64,000 nucleotides of DNA from Ectobius pallidus (Eukaryota; Arthropoda; Insecta; Blattodea; Ectobiidae): NCBI GenBank assembly GCA_964059195.1, contig CAXKWD010000009.1:88943432-89007431 (forward strand), in the 5' to 3' direction. The stretch's first letter is position 1; every line of letters begins with the position of its first letter. Made by a program: the position numbers and the translations under genes. Positions 1 through 10,319 of the stretch are shown piece after piece. The notes beneath the pieces were generated by a model. It was given only the letters and a program-made list of their open reading frames with translations, was not told the origin of the DNA and made no database searches.

Positions 1-96
1 GCCCGGTCACAAAAATCACTACTCAGTGTGCCTCACAGTACTGCATATGACATAACTTGTCTGTTTGTGAGGTAGACCATTAGGGTAATCAGTCAT

Positions 97-250
97 AGGA
101 GAGAGGTTCCATCTGGCGCTGTGAATTGGACTCCGGCTTAGCTCAGTTGGTAGAGCATTGGTGCGAATAGCAAAAGGTCCTGGGTTCAAGTCCCACTGTC
201 GAAGGAATTTTTCTCCTATAATATTCTCATGTAATGTCCAACAGAGACAA
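97..250 (+). repeat. tRNA-derived SINE (family A), copy 1
   Basis: A tRNA-like head lies at about 132-204, with an A-box (TAGCTCAGTTGG) and a B-box (GGTTCAAGTCC). It is preceded by a conserved leader (AGGAGAGAGGTTC...GGCGCTGTGA) and followed by a T-rich tail containing TTTTTCTCCTATAATATT. The same leader, head and tail recur at 31.6-31.9 kb, so this is a dispersed SINE and not a working tRNA gene. The acceptor and anticodon stems are imperfect in this copy. Confidence 0.8.
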
Positions 251-780
251 TTGTCTGTGTTTCTTGAATACTTATATATCTATACTCCTTTGAAATTTGT
301 ACAATTTTATTTCTTACAGCAAAATGATATAATTATAATAAAATATACAGTGATTTAATAATGAATAAAGTAATAAAACATTTTTTAGCTAATTTTCAAA
401 TTATCTTTTGGTGGAGTATTCACAGTTTACTTTTCAAAACTATGCCCAGTTTTGATTACTACATTCATTAAAATTTTGTACACGCGGCTCAATACTGTAG
501 GAACTTGTCCTCTTTTAACATTTGAAAATTTCTTGGCAATAAAAATAGGGAAATGTAATTTAAAAGTTCGCATGCAGGGAGAATTTAACACAGTAGTCAT
601 TTAAATATGACTAAATTAAACCACTTTCTATTTTCGTACAACTTCATAACTTTTCAGTTTGTTGACTGAACATCGGAACATCTAACACAAAAAATGAATG
701 CTTGACCCAAAATTCACCAACATGCAAGTCTTAAGCGGATTATATATAATATTTATGTAGGTATGTTAGACTATTGAATG
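251..780. other. AT-rich, nothing assigned
   Basis: No open frame, repeat or splice-site pair that I can support was seen between the SINE and the LINE fragment. Confidence 0.5.
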
Positions 781-784
781 CCTT

Positions 785-1275
785 AAATGTGCAGAGAAAA
801 TGAAACCTGGGTTCATATCTTGTCGGGATGTGGAGTTACAGAGCGCTGGAGAGTTATGATGCTACCCGACAAATTTTTAAACTCGCAAAGAAGTAGGGAG
901 GCATGTCTAAATCTATTACTGGATGAGCACAATTGGCATGGGATATGTAAATTTTTGCAGAAAGTTAGATGTGTAGGGAAAGCCTAGATTTGGAGAATTA
1001 AGAAAATCTAAGTGTTTTTTTTTGTTTTTGTTTGTTTTAATAATGTCTATGTGTATCTAGGATATATTTTACAGATTGGGGTGGGGGGTTACGACTGTAG
1101 ATGCTCGTAGGTGTGTAAATAATAGAATATAATTTTTTTAATTGAGTATTTTTATGGGTAATAATTTAAGTGTATGAAGTGAGCACGTATGGTCGACACC
1201 GACCAGTGCGCCGGTTAATGCTAATAATTTGGTTTATATGTAAGAATTTTTGTGAGCAATAAATATACATATACA
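785..1275 (+). mobile_element. 5'-truncated non-LTR retrotransposon 3' end, copy 1
   Basis: A short frame at 787-987 encodes the extreme C-terminus of a LINE ORF2. It includes the second half of a C-x2-C-x8-H-x4-C zinc-knuckle (ENETWVHILSGCG), followed by LLLDEHNWHG and FLQKVR. The second copy on the minus strand near 45.2 kb keeps the first cysteines (CPMC); here a stop codon precedes the ATG, so this copy is truncated or decayed just upstream. The 3' UTR (about 990-1275) matches the other copy closely and ends in AATAAATA plus an AT-rich tail. The C-terminal cysteine-histidine motif is typical of R1/I/Jockey-type LINEs; the exact clade is not determined. It is a non-functional remnant. Confidence 0.8.
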
Positions 1276-1339
1276 TATTCTGTTAAGATATTGATTATAA
1301 TTACTTTTTGTGCTACCGGTACCATAATATATTATTGTC

Positions 1340-1690
1340 CAATAGTGAGGCGTAAGAGATGCATTCGCTCCTCTCACTCAGCGGGCCCGGGTTCGATTCC
1401 TGGTCGGGACTAGTTACGTAGGTGGGGTTTTCTTCACCTGTAAGACGAATTTCAAGAGACCTTGTGGTACTCGGGTGTCATCTGGCCGTCATTATTTTCA
1501 TCTCATTCGCGCCTTGTTCGGAATAAGTGTGTGACTGGTATATGTCGTCCTATGCGATCGTGTTGTCTCGGAGGTGGTCGCGGCATTGAGCTGATCATTC
1601 ATCCTGGAGGCCCTCCCTGTCCTCGTCTGGTCAAAAAGATTGCGATCCAAATATACTCTCCGATATGTCGCGGGCCTGTAAGGCCCAGGT
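1340..1690 (+). repeat. tRNA-derived SINE (family D), copy 1
   Basis: The head contains the B-box GGGTTCGATTCC at about 1389-1400, preceded by a degenerate A-box region. The body includes CGCGCCTTGTTCGG, GGAGGCCCTCCCTG and GTCTGGTCAAAAAG. The body recurs on the minus strand at 45.3-45.6 kb, and the head region recurs at 35.04-35.17 kb. The 3' boundary is uncertain. Confidence 0.7.
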
Positions 1691-2850
1691 GGCGTGGGCC
1701 GTACAAACGTCCCTACAACGAGAAAGGTTAAACAAAGTGAAAGAAGATGAAGCTACTATATTATTACTATTAATGGAAATTTCAGCGTACAATAAAGAAA
1801 TGAAATTACAGGATGGAAACCCCTGCAATAAGATCCTTCTGTCAGGCATCAAATCAGAGTCATGGTACGTACTCTTCTATTGACGAAGAGGGAAATGAAG
1901 CTTTTGGAGAGTTGGTAGCACTGCGGACATGCAGGAGAGAGGGACAGAAAGAGAGATTAATGAAAAACTGTCAGCAGACAGATGAAGAGCGAGACTCGAC
2001 ATCAGTTATATGAAGACAAAAGACAGACATGTAAGTTTGTTATTAAGAACAAAAGCGACCCAACTCCATTCAGAATGTTGAATTAAAGATATTATATGAA
2101 TGTCTGTATTAATATAAAAGCTATAAAGTATGATATTTTCATTTCGTAGTATGGAATCCAGATAACATGCAGTTCTGTAACGTACATGAACACTTCGAGA
2201 TGGGTTTTTTTTTACTTCATAACATTTTTGTTCTTTTCATATTCTTGATGTTTATTATGAGCTCTATTCATACGTGTGGCATTACTCCAGCGACTATAGA
2301 CAGAATACTGCACGAATAGAGTATTTTAGATGGTCTATTTCATTTTTACGTTTATCCCCAGCAGACAAAAATCTCTTAGTATTGTGTTTGTCTCAAATGT
2401 TTACGGTGTTTTTGAAATGGTGCATCATTGAATTGCAGAATGTTTTATTTGCCAAAATCCACAGTTTTCCCATAAGAGGAACTGAATAAGTTGGATCGAA
2501 TAGTAGTTTTGAAACATTTATAATAAATTACATCTAATGCTTTGACATATGCTAGAAATTAAAGGATATTTGCCCCTCTAGTTAAGAAGCTTCTTTTTCA
2601 GATATGCGTTTTATTATGTACCCATGTAAGCATGTACATATGTATATATGTATTTATTCATGCTATCGAAGTTCAGGCCATAAGACTTTCTCATCCACTC
2701 CACCAGTAATAAGTACCGGTGTACAAATTACAAAAGAATGACTACAAATTTGATAAAGACCTAGAATTGAAAGTTCAACTTAATTGCCTTATTAGTGTGG
2801 TAAGCTAACATTATTTGTGGACGGTTAGATTAGAGAAATAATTATTCTAA
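1691..2850. other. Unassigned
   Basis: Small open frames near 1665-2013 begin inside the SINE and overlap on both strands, so they are not convincing. A possible splice donor (ACATGTAAGTTT, about 2028-2039) exists, but all frames running into it contain stops. I see nothing else to name. Confidence 0.4.
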
Positions 2851-3380
2851 TAGGACATTCGTGGTGGACGAAGCCGTGACTTTGGGTTCTTTTTCTCGGG
2901 GTTCCTCCCGTTTTCCCCTTTCAATCATTCCACCAACACTCTCCACTTCATCTTCCTTTCCCCCTCATTATCACCCCGTTCCCCATGACTGGTTTTCGGG
3001 CCAGCTCCTGCTGCAGGCTCTGCTACGGGCCTCCCCCGTCCTACCCCATTGCTTGTGGTCCGAGAGTTGCTGGTGGTGTATTGTGCCTCTGGGGCTTCTG
3101 ATTAGAGGGACCCAGGGTATATGGCGCACGTCAGGATGTGCCGCGCCCATAGGGCTCTTATGAAGGGGGACCCAGGGGATGCGGTGCACGTGGAATGGTA
3201 CTTGGTAGTTGTTGGATGTAAGGGAGCTCCGTGGGGGCTGGTGGTGGAGTCTGTTGTAGGGCATGCACATCATTCCGTCTCCTAGGGGGTGTACAATGGG
3301 CCCACCTATGCGCCTATGTGCACGAGTCCGGCACTCCTTTTTTAGCAGGCTGTACATTTAGCCTGGCAATGAGTAATGGT
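2851..3380. repeat. GC-rich block, probably a transposon fragment
   Basis: The base composition jumps well above the flanks. Overlapping open frames on both strands (2861-3163 plus, 2971-3357 minus) reflect the scarcity of stops rather than coding. An approximate internal duplication is visible: GGGACCCAGGGTATATGGCGC at about 3109 and GGGACCCAGGGGATGCGG at about 3168, each followed by GCACGT. I suspect part of a mobile element but cannot name it. Confidence 0.4.
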
Positions 3381-5014
3381 AATGGTCATGAGAAAGTTAT
3401 CATTGTATTTAATATTTTAACTTTATGACGAGCACTGTATAATTTTCAGGAGATAGGTCATTTTAGAGAATGTTACCTTATATCACAAAAATTCTTAATT
3501 TTGAACTTGAGATTATAACATAAACATGTAATAATATGTAACAAATAGGCTTAGAATCGGAATTTTGAACTCTCTGTCCACTGGGGGATGAAAACTATGT
3601 AACATATACACTGTAACGATACAAGAAAGAAGGCCAGCAATTTCCTCGATGTATGTCATAAATGTTATATGTAACTTATAAATAAAATTTTTAAGACATA
3701 GATTACTAATAGTTAACTAATAGATTTATATCAGAGCTGCCAAGGTCTCCCATGGTTATCGGGTAAGAGAACTGACCAGGAAGAGTGAGATTCAAGGATA
3801 ATGGGCGAGACAACAATTGGCATGGTTCGGGGATGGCCATTTTCATAGTCAAGATAGATTATAAAGTGCCATCCACGTCCAGTAAAGGTCATGAAAGCAG
3901 TTTAGTTTTTTCTTATCATAGAAAAAAACACGTTCTCGACGAGACGAGAACCAATGAAATCCCGCCATACGCGTTTCCTGAAAACCGGCAGAGAAGCACC
4001 TCCCATCCGTTAGTGACTATTGCAATCTGTTGTGTGGTTAGCAGAACTTACCTTGTGATATCAATAATAAAATCACGGTATTCAGGGACTGGAAAACAAA
4101 CAAAAAAATAAAATGAATTGAAATTCCAAATGAAATCTTAACGGTTTTAATGGATAAAATGCGTGGGATTCCAGCTCAAGTGCATTAGATCGACCTGGAA
4201 TACGTATATCTCATGCTCATTGCGTGAGAGTTGGCAAGTCTGTTATATTACTGACGATGGCTGAAAAGCCGAAAATATCAACCAGCCCAATTGTAACCTC
4301 AGTATTTTAAAAATTTTACACTTTTAATTTCACACACCTGTTCATTGTATGTATTTATTATGTTGATAGTTGTAATTTTTTATATATATTGTAGGAAATT
4401 AAGCAAATAAGTTATATAAGATCAAATTATCGAGGGACTATGTGGAATCTTGTACACAAAAATCATGCAACATAATTATGTCTCTCGTAGGCAGAAAAAT
4501 GAATTAATAGAAAGACTTTGACGTATTGAATATTAAACAATTATACTCCTACACTTTATTAAATTATTTCCATAAACATCATGAAAAATTCATAACACGA
4601 AATCACTACTAGAATACAAGGAGGTGTAATATCTCTCTTCCTCTTTTCGAACCAAAGTGTGCTACAGAAGTAGGACTAAGGCACAGTATAAATTTCGGAC
4701 CAAGGCTATACAACAATTTTACTAAAAGAAACCCTAATCTGACAACACTAAACAAATTGTTTAAAAAAACAAGTACTCGAATTGATTAAAACTAACTTGT
4801 AATGGTCTTTTACTCAGTTTGTTTTCCATTATTAATTCCATTATTCATTCTCAGTTGTAAATTTTTAACATGAGGTATTTTGTTTGTATCTCTATTATGA
4901 TATCATAATTAATTTTTTTCGTATCATTATTGTTCTATTTATTTAATATGAACAATCTTATTGTTTTTGCCTAAACCTTAATATGTTTGTTTGTTATAAT
5001 GTTTATAATATAAT
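3381..5014. other. AT-rich, unassigned
   Basis: One open frame (3785-4111 plus, 108 codons) has no recognisable domain. A phrase at about 4252-4280 (GACGATGGCTGAAAAGCCG) resembles retrotransposon untranslated sequence but is too short to assign. Confidence 0.4.
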
Positions 5015-5190
5015 TTTAGTATGACTGAACTGACCCCGAACACGAACTATGCTCATGCGGGGAAAATAATACTCTTTTGTAATTGTAATAATTGTGTTTG
5101 TATTATTTATATTTGTGATAATTTGTACTTTTGTAATTTGTAATAACTAGAAAATTTTGTAATAATAATAATAAGTTGTTTTTAACATTA
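5015..5190 (+). repeat. LINE 3'-UTR-like fragment
   Basis: The phrase TGAACTGACCCCGAACACGA followed by ACTATGCTCATGCGG and an AT/TG-rich tail is paralleled on the minus strand near 45.65-45.80 kb (TGAACTGCCTTGAGCACGAG, then CTTTGCTCAT). I interpret both as decayed 3' untranslated regions of one retrotransposon family. Confidence 0.5.
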
Positions 5191-6977
5191 AAAAATACAA
5201 ATAGAATTCGGCCTACTATGTGAGGGTAGCTTATGAATTATAGGCTATATTGAGGAGATCAACAGCCTACTATAAAAGAAAACATAATCTTCAACGCAAA
5301 TTAAATATATCAATAATTTAACATTATAGTTAAATCATGTGATAAGTTTATTTGATCGTATTTTATGTAGTACGTTACCCTTTATTTGTGGCTTTGATTC
5401 AGGCAGAACCCCAGGCAATTCAGGAATTGATTCTCTTTAGGATTTACTTCAGGATGAATATAGTCAGGTGTTTGCATAACCCTCGTATTTTAGTGGCAGA
5501 CAGATACACTTCTGCATGGAGAGCCAACAGATTTACCGTAATGTCAACAGAAGAGCTAAACTCTATTCCTTCAATGCAGAAATTCAAATCTCCTCAATTG
5601 GAGAAATAATTGGATAAATTTCTAGTGACATTTATGAAGTTATAAACAACTCTCTCTGGATCGAAGTTTCTGGATAATTTAATATGATGCATGTCAACTT
5701 GAAGTCCTTTGCATAGGGGAAATTTAATTTTTCAGTTTTTATAAGATATAGGGGAAAATTAGGAAGTGGTTGTGTACTGTAACCATGAATGTGGTTGAAA
5801 TGTAAACTGAGTAATATATGAAATTTTACGAAGTTAGGCCTATTCATCTTGTGAATAAACAAACAAAATGTATTAGTTGAGAATTACATATTTTCAAACA
5901 GGGACTATATTCTGTGGTTCATTAATGCACATGTCCGTTTTAGTTTATATGACATCTGCAGCATGCATCCAGCATGTGGTGTGGAACAGCCAAAGTTGAT
6001 TAAAAATTCGTTCCATTATTTAGCTGAAGAAATATTAAAAAAACTGGTTTAAATTCATTCTCTATATTTAAAGAAAAAATTACATTTGCTAAGTAAATTC
6101 ATTTACGTAATTTTACTAGAGAAAGAAAAACTTTCCTGTTTTTCTCTCTATATATATATGAGAACTGAAAAATAGTATATTAATTAATTATTTAGACTTT
6201 ATTGCATTTAATATACAGTTAATTTCAGCTTGGCAATCTACGTTATTTATTTAATTAATTCTTCTCGCCAGAAGTAGATGTTAATTTACTATTTATTGCT
6301 TTAAGTGACCAATGTGAATAGTAATAGTAAACATTTCTTTAATTTCCTCTGCCCATTAAATGATTTTAATTTTACTTCGGAACTATGAATAATCATGTAG
6401 ACTAAGTAACAATTCTTACGTATAAAGCAACATGATTTATGGGTAAGCAGGTTCTGTAATAGCAGCTGGAAATCAGCGGAAACGAACCCCGATCATTTCA
6501 TTAGGTTTTTACAATTTACCTAAACCTTCTGTTGCAGAATCAGCCTCTAAAATAAGGAGTAATAGGTTGATGGCCCTATAGTCTCAAAATGAGGAACCTC
6601 AAATCCCAGGCGCCTTAAAGGCCACCAAAGGCTTACAAAGGAGAATATTTTACTTAACTGAGCAAAAGAGTTACCTTACAAGCTAGTTACTTGATTAACA
6701 CATCTTCTTCTTCTTCTTCTTCTTATTATTATTATTATAAAATATCTGGCAGTAACACACGGATTTATTAACCTAAAAAATAATAAATCTTTAATATTTA
6801 TTAAGAAAGTCATGAATTTCAAAATTTATTATGTATTTTGACAATTATGTGTTTGTCTTATAGGCCTAAGTGCATTTAAAGTGAACATCGTAATTGGATT
6901 GTAATCGTTCGTAATGTTCATAGGATAAAATAAAATAAAAGAATATTATAAAGATAATGTATGTTGAATATGTTTAC

Positions 6978-7013
<36 letters not shown>

Positions 7014-7108
7014 GTTATTATTATGTTTTAATTGCAATGATTAAGTTAACATTGTTTTAAATTTAAAATATAACTGTCTAAACTGTCCTGTTTTTTTTTT
7101 ATTCCCAG
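5191..7108. other. AT-rich, with two microsatellites
   Basis: It holds a (TTC)n-(TTA)n tract at 6712-6739, an (ATT)n tract at 6977-7013, and an 85-codon frame at 5352-5609 with no recognised domain. The last 20 bases before 7109 form a pyrimidine tract ending in CAG. Confidence 0.5.
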
Positions 7109-7193
7109 GTAAGTGGAGAGCTTCAATTCATAATTTTGCTAGACACATTATGACTCCAGCTGAAGTCAAGCTCAACTGCTGTCAACGTATTGG
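7109..7193 (+). CDS. Candidate internal exon, function unknown
   Basis: A long T-tract (TGTTTTTTTTTTATTCCCAG) forms a strong acceptor immediately before 7109, and TTGG/GTAAGTTT forms a strong donor after 7193. The 85-nt segment is open in exactly one frame, with two split bases at each end and 27 codons between. The peptide contains KWRASIHNFARH and MTPAEVKLNCCQRI. I do not recognise the family. The pairing of a good acceptor, a good donor and an open frame is what supports it; a chance occurrence in AT-rich DNA is possible. No neighbouring exon could be joined to it. Confidence 0.35.
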
Positions 7194-8410
7194 GTAAGTT
7201 TATAAAAACAATGTACTGTAAATAGTAATTGATATAATAAATACACCTAAATTATACGTTTATTTTAAATAATACATTATTTCCGACTTTAATTTATTAC
7301 AACCAATAGTACCATATATACCAGTATTTTACCTGGTAATAGAGAGTATGCAATATAAAACTGTGTTTTCTTATAATGCCAGAAGCATTTCATCAGTATA
7401 GTTCACCGCATATCTTGTTTAGACATTGTCTATAATTGACTGGAGTAGGGTTTATTAAGAAGGAACATTCTGGAAATCTTGTAGCAGCACTCTTGTGGCA
7501 CAGTATACATCAACATTTCATCGTGCTTGGTTTCATTATAATGAACACACCTTCTCGCGCTGGAAGAACTACTATCTGGTTTAATATTGCAATGTTATGC
7601 TCTCGGTTTCCATTTGTTTTCTCTTTGTGGTTACGCATCCTGAACTACACTCCAACTGCTGAACTCAAGAGAGAGTTCATGATGATTCCACGTACGTTAT
7701 ACATGGATACTTTATAGAGCAGAAGATAAATGCAGTCGTACAGTCTTCCAGTAGGCTATATCCCAGAAACAATATTTTGCTTTTAATTATATTCATAAAC
7801 ATAAAGATCCATGACAATTGAATCTACACTGGGATAGCACTAGACCAAATAAATAAATAAATAAATAAACAAAACTAAAAGAACTCAAATCTATTTATAC
7901 AAAATATAAAAACCATGACAGAAATTCTGGTTGGATATTATACAATCCAATAATAAGAAGAAAATTTATAGAACTCAACATTATAAGAGACAAACATAAA
8001 CATTTTATAAAACGAATAGTTTATCTTGAATTTGTCATATGTTTTCCTCTTCTCCAATCCACTTCCTTATTATTTATACGAGCTCTTTTAATTTTAATTT
8101 CGTATCTAATTGTGTTACTTATAGGTTCTTTTGATCTAGCTCTAGTGATCAATATATACATTTATAAATTTCCTTCTCTTCCTCAAATTGTTCTGTAATG
8201 TAAACATATTTTTTTCTTAATAGTTACTTCCCAAGTTATTAATGTCTATTAATAATGCGTAAGATCTATTAATGTCTATTTATGGTATTTATTTAAATTA
8301 ATTATGAACGTCACCCCACACAAGCAATGTTCATTCTGTATCTTACATAGGCTACCTGTATCTTATGTTTGAATAAAATATGAATATTTTAATTTAAAAA
8401 GTAACATCAA
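7194..8410. other. AT-rich, unassigned
   Basis: An (AAAT)n tract lies near 7849-7868. A phrase at 8300-8340 (GAACGTCACCCCACACAAGC, then AATGTTCATTCTG) loosely resembles the LINE tail at 5015 and may be an older copy. The 93-codon frame at 7436-7717 has no recognised domain. Confidence 0.4.
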
Positions 8411-8500
8411 TATATTTATTATTATTTTATTTAAGATTATAGAGGTATGGCCATGAAGACTTCTCTTCTCCAATTAAACAAGCCTACATTAAAACATTAA
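8411..8500 (-). repeat. LINE 3' end (AATAAA-type tail)
   Basis: Read on the minus strand it has GGAGAAGAGAAGTCTTCATG, GCCATACCTCTATAATCTT, then AAATAAAATAATAATAAA. The same layout (GGA-GAGAAG-CCT-ATG-CTTATCT-TTAAATAAA) recurs at 21.65-21.76 kb (minus) and 32.99-33.05 kb (plus). This pattern is typical of the 3' terminus of a CR1/Jockey-like insect LINE. Confidence 0.6.
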
Positions 8501-8869
8501 CATTGCAATCACACAATAAAATACAAACAATTTAAAGCGGCTAAAAATACTTGTCAATAAGATACCGTATATATTTAAGTTTCATCAGATGATATTACAT
8601 ATGTGTTGACATTACATAATAATCATTAGGAGACACGGGACTCCAAACGTAAGAAGAAAGCCAATAGAAATATTATAGTGCTGTATATGTCTTCGTACTG
8701 TAACCCCAAATCTCGAGTACTTCCTCGCTCACATAGCGAGCAATTTCGTGTTTTGTCAGGTGCATCATTATTTCCTTCATTGCACTTCTTCTTAATATGT
8801 TAACAACTCGCATGATAGATTGTGACAGCTGATGGTATGGAGTGGTATACATTGAATGTATTACAACCA

Positions 8870-9270
8870 TGCCATTAATAGTACATTATGCAGCAATTGA
8901 TAAACTTAATTTTTATCTAAAGGGGTAAATATATAGAATTTTATTAAGGTACGAAAATGTTTACGAAACGAGCAAAGTGAGTGGTTTTCTTCAAACCAAT
9001 AGATTTTTACAGTACGGTATGAATTCATTTTAGTATGATATTATGAAAATTAACATGAACAGTATTGATTTTTTTTTAAATGCAGGCTATTTACGCAGAT
9101 TTCAGCTCCAACTCTAAAGGTCTCAAGTTCGTTCCGTGTTCGAGAATAATCGCTACCACACCAATTTCGAAATGATAAACAGTTTCGAAATTAGTGTCAT
9201 TAGCGTATTATAGCATACGAAACCGTAATTAGCGTATTATAGTATGGTCGAACAGAAAAAAATATTACGT
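8870..9270. repeat. Dispersed repeat (family F)
   Basis: It contains TACATTATGCAGCA, then ATGTTTACGAAACGAGCAAAG and, near its right end, ATGGTCGAACAGAAAA. Related phrases occur at 57.17-57.29 kb (TTTATGAAACGAGCAAAG and TTTTTGTTCGACCAT) and 58.40-58.68 kb. The relative orientation of the two phrases differs between copies, suggesting an element with inverted ends. An internal duplication of ATTAGCGTATTATAG lies at 9200-9245. Confidence 0.4.
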
Positions 9271-9924
9271 TACAAAACAAGTGTGGTAAGATCATCATTA
9301 GAGATTGGAGGAAGAGTTTGAAACGACGATTTTTAGAACAGCGTCCTATGCACTTAACGCATTATATTTTCTATGATAGCGATTTAGCTGATATTAAAAA
9401 TTTTACGTGAAAATAAGTAAACGCTTAGAACAGCTGCCATAAAGTTATAAGAATACAAATTTTAAAAAAGTAGTACTATTTTAATCTTGGTGGCGATCGT
9501 TACATCGATTACTTGAGCTCATGCGCAAGTAATCGCATCGTGGAATCTAAAATTATCATATTTAGCTGCCTGGTGAATTATTATCGTTAGCCAATATTAG
9601 AAAAAAAAAACAGAAGTAAAGATAGCTAAAGCTAAATTGTGAAATTCAACTGGCAAATATAATTATATTCCATATACGCAATAATATATGTATATATATC
9701 GGAAGTTACAGGCATTGATATAACGGACATGTGCGGTAAATAGGTAAAAAGACGCAGTTAGGTTAGATTACCAGCATTTGGTGTAAAGCAGTAATAAGAA
9801 TGTAATTAATAATAATAAAAGTAGTAGTAAGAATAGTTGTACGACTACTATTATTAATGACTTCTCGAACTTCCTATTATTGTGAAGTAATTAGATCAAT
9901 GGTTTCCAAAAGGCATTTTCTTTG
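9271..9924. other. Unassigned, with a short hairpin
   Basis: CGATTACTTG and CAAGTAATCG form a 10-bp inverted repeat around AGCTCATGCG near 9508-9537. Nothing else is assignable. Confidence 0.5.
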
Positions 9925-10250
9925 TTGTTTTTATGGGTATTTAACGACGGGAGTATCCTGAAACTTACGCCTGTGACCTTAGGATTAGGCTTAAGAACAT
10001 ACTTACATATAAGCTTACAATTGTACTGTCGCGGTCGCTCTAAGTTACTTCAATTTACACACACTTGCCTGACTATTGGTTGTACTGTCTATTGGTGAAA
10101 GATTTCAACCTTTTTTAAAAATAAACCTTTTTTTATCGGTTCCTATTCCTGCAGGTAAACTATTCCATACCCTTATAGTCCGGTTTAAAAAATAATATTT
10201 CAAAAATATATATTTATTATTCGTGAATTTCATTTTCAGACAGGGTTAAA
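9925..10250 (-). mobile_element. LINE ORF2 C-terminal remnant
   Basis: Reading the minus strand from about 10240 to 10105 gives KYIFLKYYFLNRTIRVWNSL followed by PAGIGTD. The RTIR-x-WN-x-LP core is the usual end of CR1/Jockey-like reverse transcriptase ORFs. The frame stops soon after, and an untranslated tail runs on toward 9925. No reverse transcriptase catalytic domain is present, so this is a 5'-truncated fragment. Confidence 0.65.
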
Positions 10251-10254
10251 ATAG

Positions 10255-10315
10255 TTACAAAATCGAAAGAGTGTCCACCTTAAACCCTTGTCGTAGCACT
10301 CTTTCGATTTTGTAA
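10255..10315. repeat. Perfect 19-bp hairpin in a dispersed repeat
   Basis: Arms at 10255-10273 (TTACAAAATCGAAAGAGTG) and 10297-10315 are exact reverse complements around a 23-base loop. The left arm and loop, together with the leader CAGACAGGGTTAAAATAG, recur at 52873-52938, where the right arm has decayed after CAC. Confidence 0.8.
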
Positions 10316-10319
10316 ATAA

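Noticed and set aside
2971..3357. 128-codon minus-strand frame
   Set aside because: Lies in a GC-rich repeat-like block where stops are rare; an overlapping plus-strand frame is equally open.
3785..4111. 108-codon open frame
   Set aside because: No domain seen and no supporting signals.
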